Below, piece after piece: positions 62,747 to 64,000 of a stretch of 64,000 nucleotides of DNA (positions are counted from its first letter, which is position 1; every line of letters begins with the position of its first letter). The notes under the pieces are model-generated. The model worked only from the letters and a program-made list of their open reading frames with translations, had not been told where the DNA came from and searched no databases. The DNA comes from Cornus controversa (taxonomy: Eukaryota; Streptophyta; Magnoliopsida; Cornales; Cornaceae), in assembly GCA_026545225.1 (NCBI GenBank), contig CM048845.1:95668533-95732532 (forward strand). The letters are read 5' to 3'. The translations under genes were made by a program, and so were the position numbers.

Positions 62747-63327
62747 TTTCTTGATGTGTTGATTTGCTTTAAGTGAATGAAATCAATCTGAGCACATCGC
62801 TAATATTACAAACAAAAATAATAGAAAACTAGAACAGAAAATAAAACATTTCAAGCTACAATTACCCACTAGAGAGAGAGAGGAGATCGAGCGTATATAT
62901 ATAGCATCAAAATCAATATAATCAAGCTTACACAATACCTCTTTGAAACTTTTAAATAAATATAAGAATTTTTACCGTTGTTCTAGCATGCCAACTCGCA
63001 CAACTCGCGTCATTAGTGCAAACATTAATCCAAAGTTTCTGAATTGTCTGATTCGAGATGGCAAGCTTAAACCAGTTTAAATGTGGGAAGGGTTTTAATT
63101 CAGGAAAATGCTAAACGTCATGAAATTTTATCATGAATTGCCTTCAAGAATGATGTGGCAAGTGATAATATCATTGACATTAATGTGGCAAGTGATAATA
63201 TCATTGACATTCCGTGTATGGGGAGAATTCCACCAATACTAACTTACCATTTAATTGCCACATCATTCAAAATAAAAATTCATGAAATATTTTCATGACA
63301 TGTAGCATTGCTCTTTAATTCATTCGT
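62747..63327 (-). pseudogene. Shrunken copy of the NUP107 5' region
   Basis: The copy starts with part of NUP107 exon 2 (TTCTTGATGTGTTGATTTGC, compare about 40903). It continues with intron 1 sequence (AATCAATCTGAGCACATCGC at 62781, compare 40997), and TAATCAAGCTTACACAATACC, compare 41460. It ends with the 5' flank GATTCGAGATGGC...GGGAAGGGTTTTAATTCA, compare about 42122-42185. Order and orientation are the same as at NUP107, but about 1.28 kb is compressed to under 400 bases by deletions. A MITE sits inside (63103-63313). There is no coding potential. Confidence 0.85.
63103..63313. mobile_element. Mutator-like MITE with proven insertion site, 211 bp
   Basis: Ends GGAAAATGCTAAACGTCATG and, on the other strand, GAGCAATGCTACATGTCATG are inverted repeats that extend about 37 bases. 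The flanks are 9-base duplications TTTAATTCA (63094-63102 and 63314-63322). The parental site at NUP107 (42177-42185) has the same 9 bases once, uninterrupted. Inside, a 30-base unit (from 63153) is repeated twice. Confidence 0.92.
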
Positions 63328-63339
63328 CATCTTTGATGA

Positions 63340-63840
63340 AGCAAATATCCTCTCCGAGCTGGTCAAATTCTGACCTGTAAAAAAAGACAAAAGAAGAGTA
63401 ATCGAAAGGACACCGGCGCGGTGCCGGCCGACTACGCTCCGACGATCAAGTTAGAAATAGGAAGGGTTTCTTTTGAGCTGTAAAGAAATCAAGAGAGTAT
63501 TTATTGCGTACCTTGGTCTCTGGACCGTCTCTCATTTATAGCTATCAAATAAGGTTGCATTGTAGTTGGAGTCCTTTAGTCTCCCAGTCCTTCTTGGAGA
63601 CAGAGACCACCCGATCAAAGATAGACTCTTGTCCACGTCACTTTGTTTTTATCTTCCACGTCAATAGTTTTACAGTTGGAGTCAAATACTCTATCAGATG
63701 CCCCCTGTTCATGAGAATTGCTTGTCAAACCTTAAGAACACTTTGATTGGCTCTTTGGGTTGTCCCGTGTCATTTGATCTGTAACAAAAAGAAACAAACT
63801 GTACATCTCATCTGCGCGGTCTGCGGATCCAACTGTACTT
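63340..63840 (-). mobile_element. LTR-like sequence, minus strand
   Basis: Read on the minus strand, a TATAAATGAGAGACGG box (63528-63543) is followed by a leader and by GATCGTCGGAGCGTAGTCGG (63426-63445), then GGCACCGCGCCGG. This GTCGGAG phrase is common in the R/U5 part of plant LTRs. No second LTR or target duplication is visible in the window. Confidence 0.5.
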
Positions 63841-63867
63841 TTTTTTTTTTTTGGCGGGACCCACCCA

Positions 63868-63972
63868 GGCCGCCCTCGGGTGGCCGCCCTCGCGGGTGGC
63901 TGCCCTCGGGGGTGGCTGCCCTCGACTGGTTGCCTTCGCGGGTGGCTGCCCTCGACTGGCTGCTTCGCGGGA
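63868..63972. repeat. GC-rich tandem repeat, about 16-bp unit
   Basis: About seven units of GGCTGCCCTCGCGGGT with small length changes, strikingly GC-rich against the AT-rich window. It continues the LTR-like segment and may belong to it. The pattern may continue beyond the window. Confidence 0.8.
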
Positions 63973-64000
63973 GAAACTGTCCTCGCCCGAGTCCGCATTC

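Noticed and set aside
63732..63998. 88-codon minus-strand frame rich in Pro, Arg and Gly
   Set aside because: It is the translation of the GC-rich tandem repeat and T tract; no sign of a real protein.
1..64000. tRNA, rRNA or microRNA genes
   Set aside because: I saw no cloverleaf with A and B boxes, no rRNA sequence, and no recognisable miRNA hairpin. Palindromes found are better explained as MITEs or foldback repeats.

Overview
The window is nuclear DNA from a flowering plant, almost certainly a eudicot. It is AT-rich, its genes have many short exons with GT-AG introns, and introns and spacers are full of MITEs, LTR retroelement fragments and AT microsatellites. The species cannot be named from the sequence. 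Three intact or near-intact gene types are recognisable: a tandem array of peroxisomal (S)-2-hydroxy-acid oxidases of the HAOX/GLO4 type, the nuclear pore scaffold gene NUP107, and a jasmonate ZIM-domain (JAZ/TIFY10-type) repressor. The window opens inside the last exon of a CCCH zinc-finger gene.

Region 1 to 17 kb: the CCCH terminal exon (1-588) is followed directly by a 5'-truncated HAOX pseudogene (copy A). Next come two complete 11-exon HAOX genes, B (5192-9324) and C (12406-16602), on the plus strand in repeats of about 7.2 kb that are nearly identical by eye. Degraded copies of the CCCH exon follow A and B. A short HAOX relic (copy D) lies at 16853-16946. B and C join to open frames of 364 and 365 codons with the FMN and catalytic residues in place and a C-terminal CKL peroxisomal signal.

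Region 17.5 to 42.1 kb: NUP107 on the minus strand, 24 coding exons joining to about 1,091 codons, convergent with the HAOX array. Its introns hold a TRIM-like LTR element with a 5-bp target duplication (24119-24758), a MITE, a GTGTCC-rich terminal-inverted-repeat element and microsatellites. One intron, after exon 4, has no usable GT donor.

Region 42 to 59.6 kb: no intact gene is seen. It holds several MITEs, a long inverted repeat (46145-47020), LTR-like sequence, a decayed Copia gag with its tRNA-Met primer site, a cluster of CGATTAATCG-type palindromes, and a 59-bp minisatellite.

Region 59.6 to 64 kb: a five-exon JAZ gene on the minus strand. The TIFY and Jas motifs are intact, but the last exon looks shifted by one base relative to a conserved-looking tail. 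Intron 1 contains a large palindromic repeat. Upstream lies a shrunken, collinear copy of the NUP107 5' region, split by a MITE whose 9-bp target duplication matches the unoccupied site at NUP107 itself. The window ends in a minus-strand LTR-like segment and a GC-rich tandem repeat.

The genes have no obvious joint pathway: HAOX acts in peroxisomal 2-hydroxy acid oxidation, NUP107 in the nuclear pore, and JAZ in jasmonate signalling. I found no convincing new multi-gene system. The most interesting items are the JAZ tail, the NUP107 splice site, the NUP107 fragment upstream of JAZ, and the conserved exon-like block in the HAOX introns.
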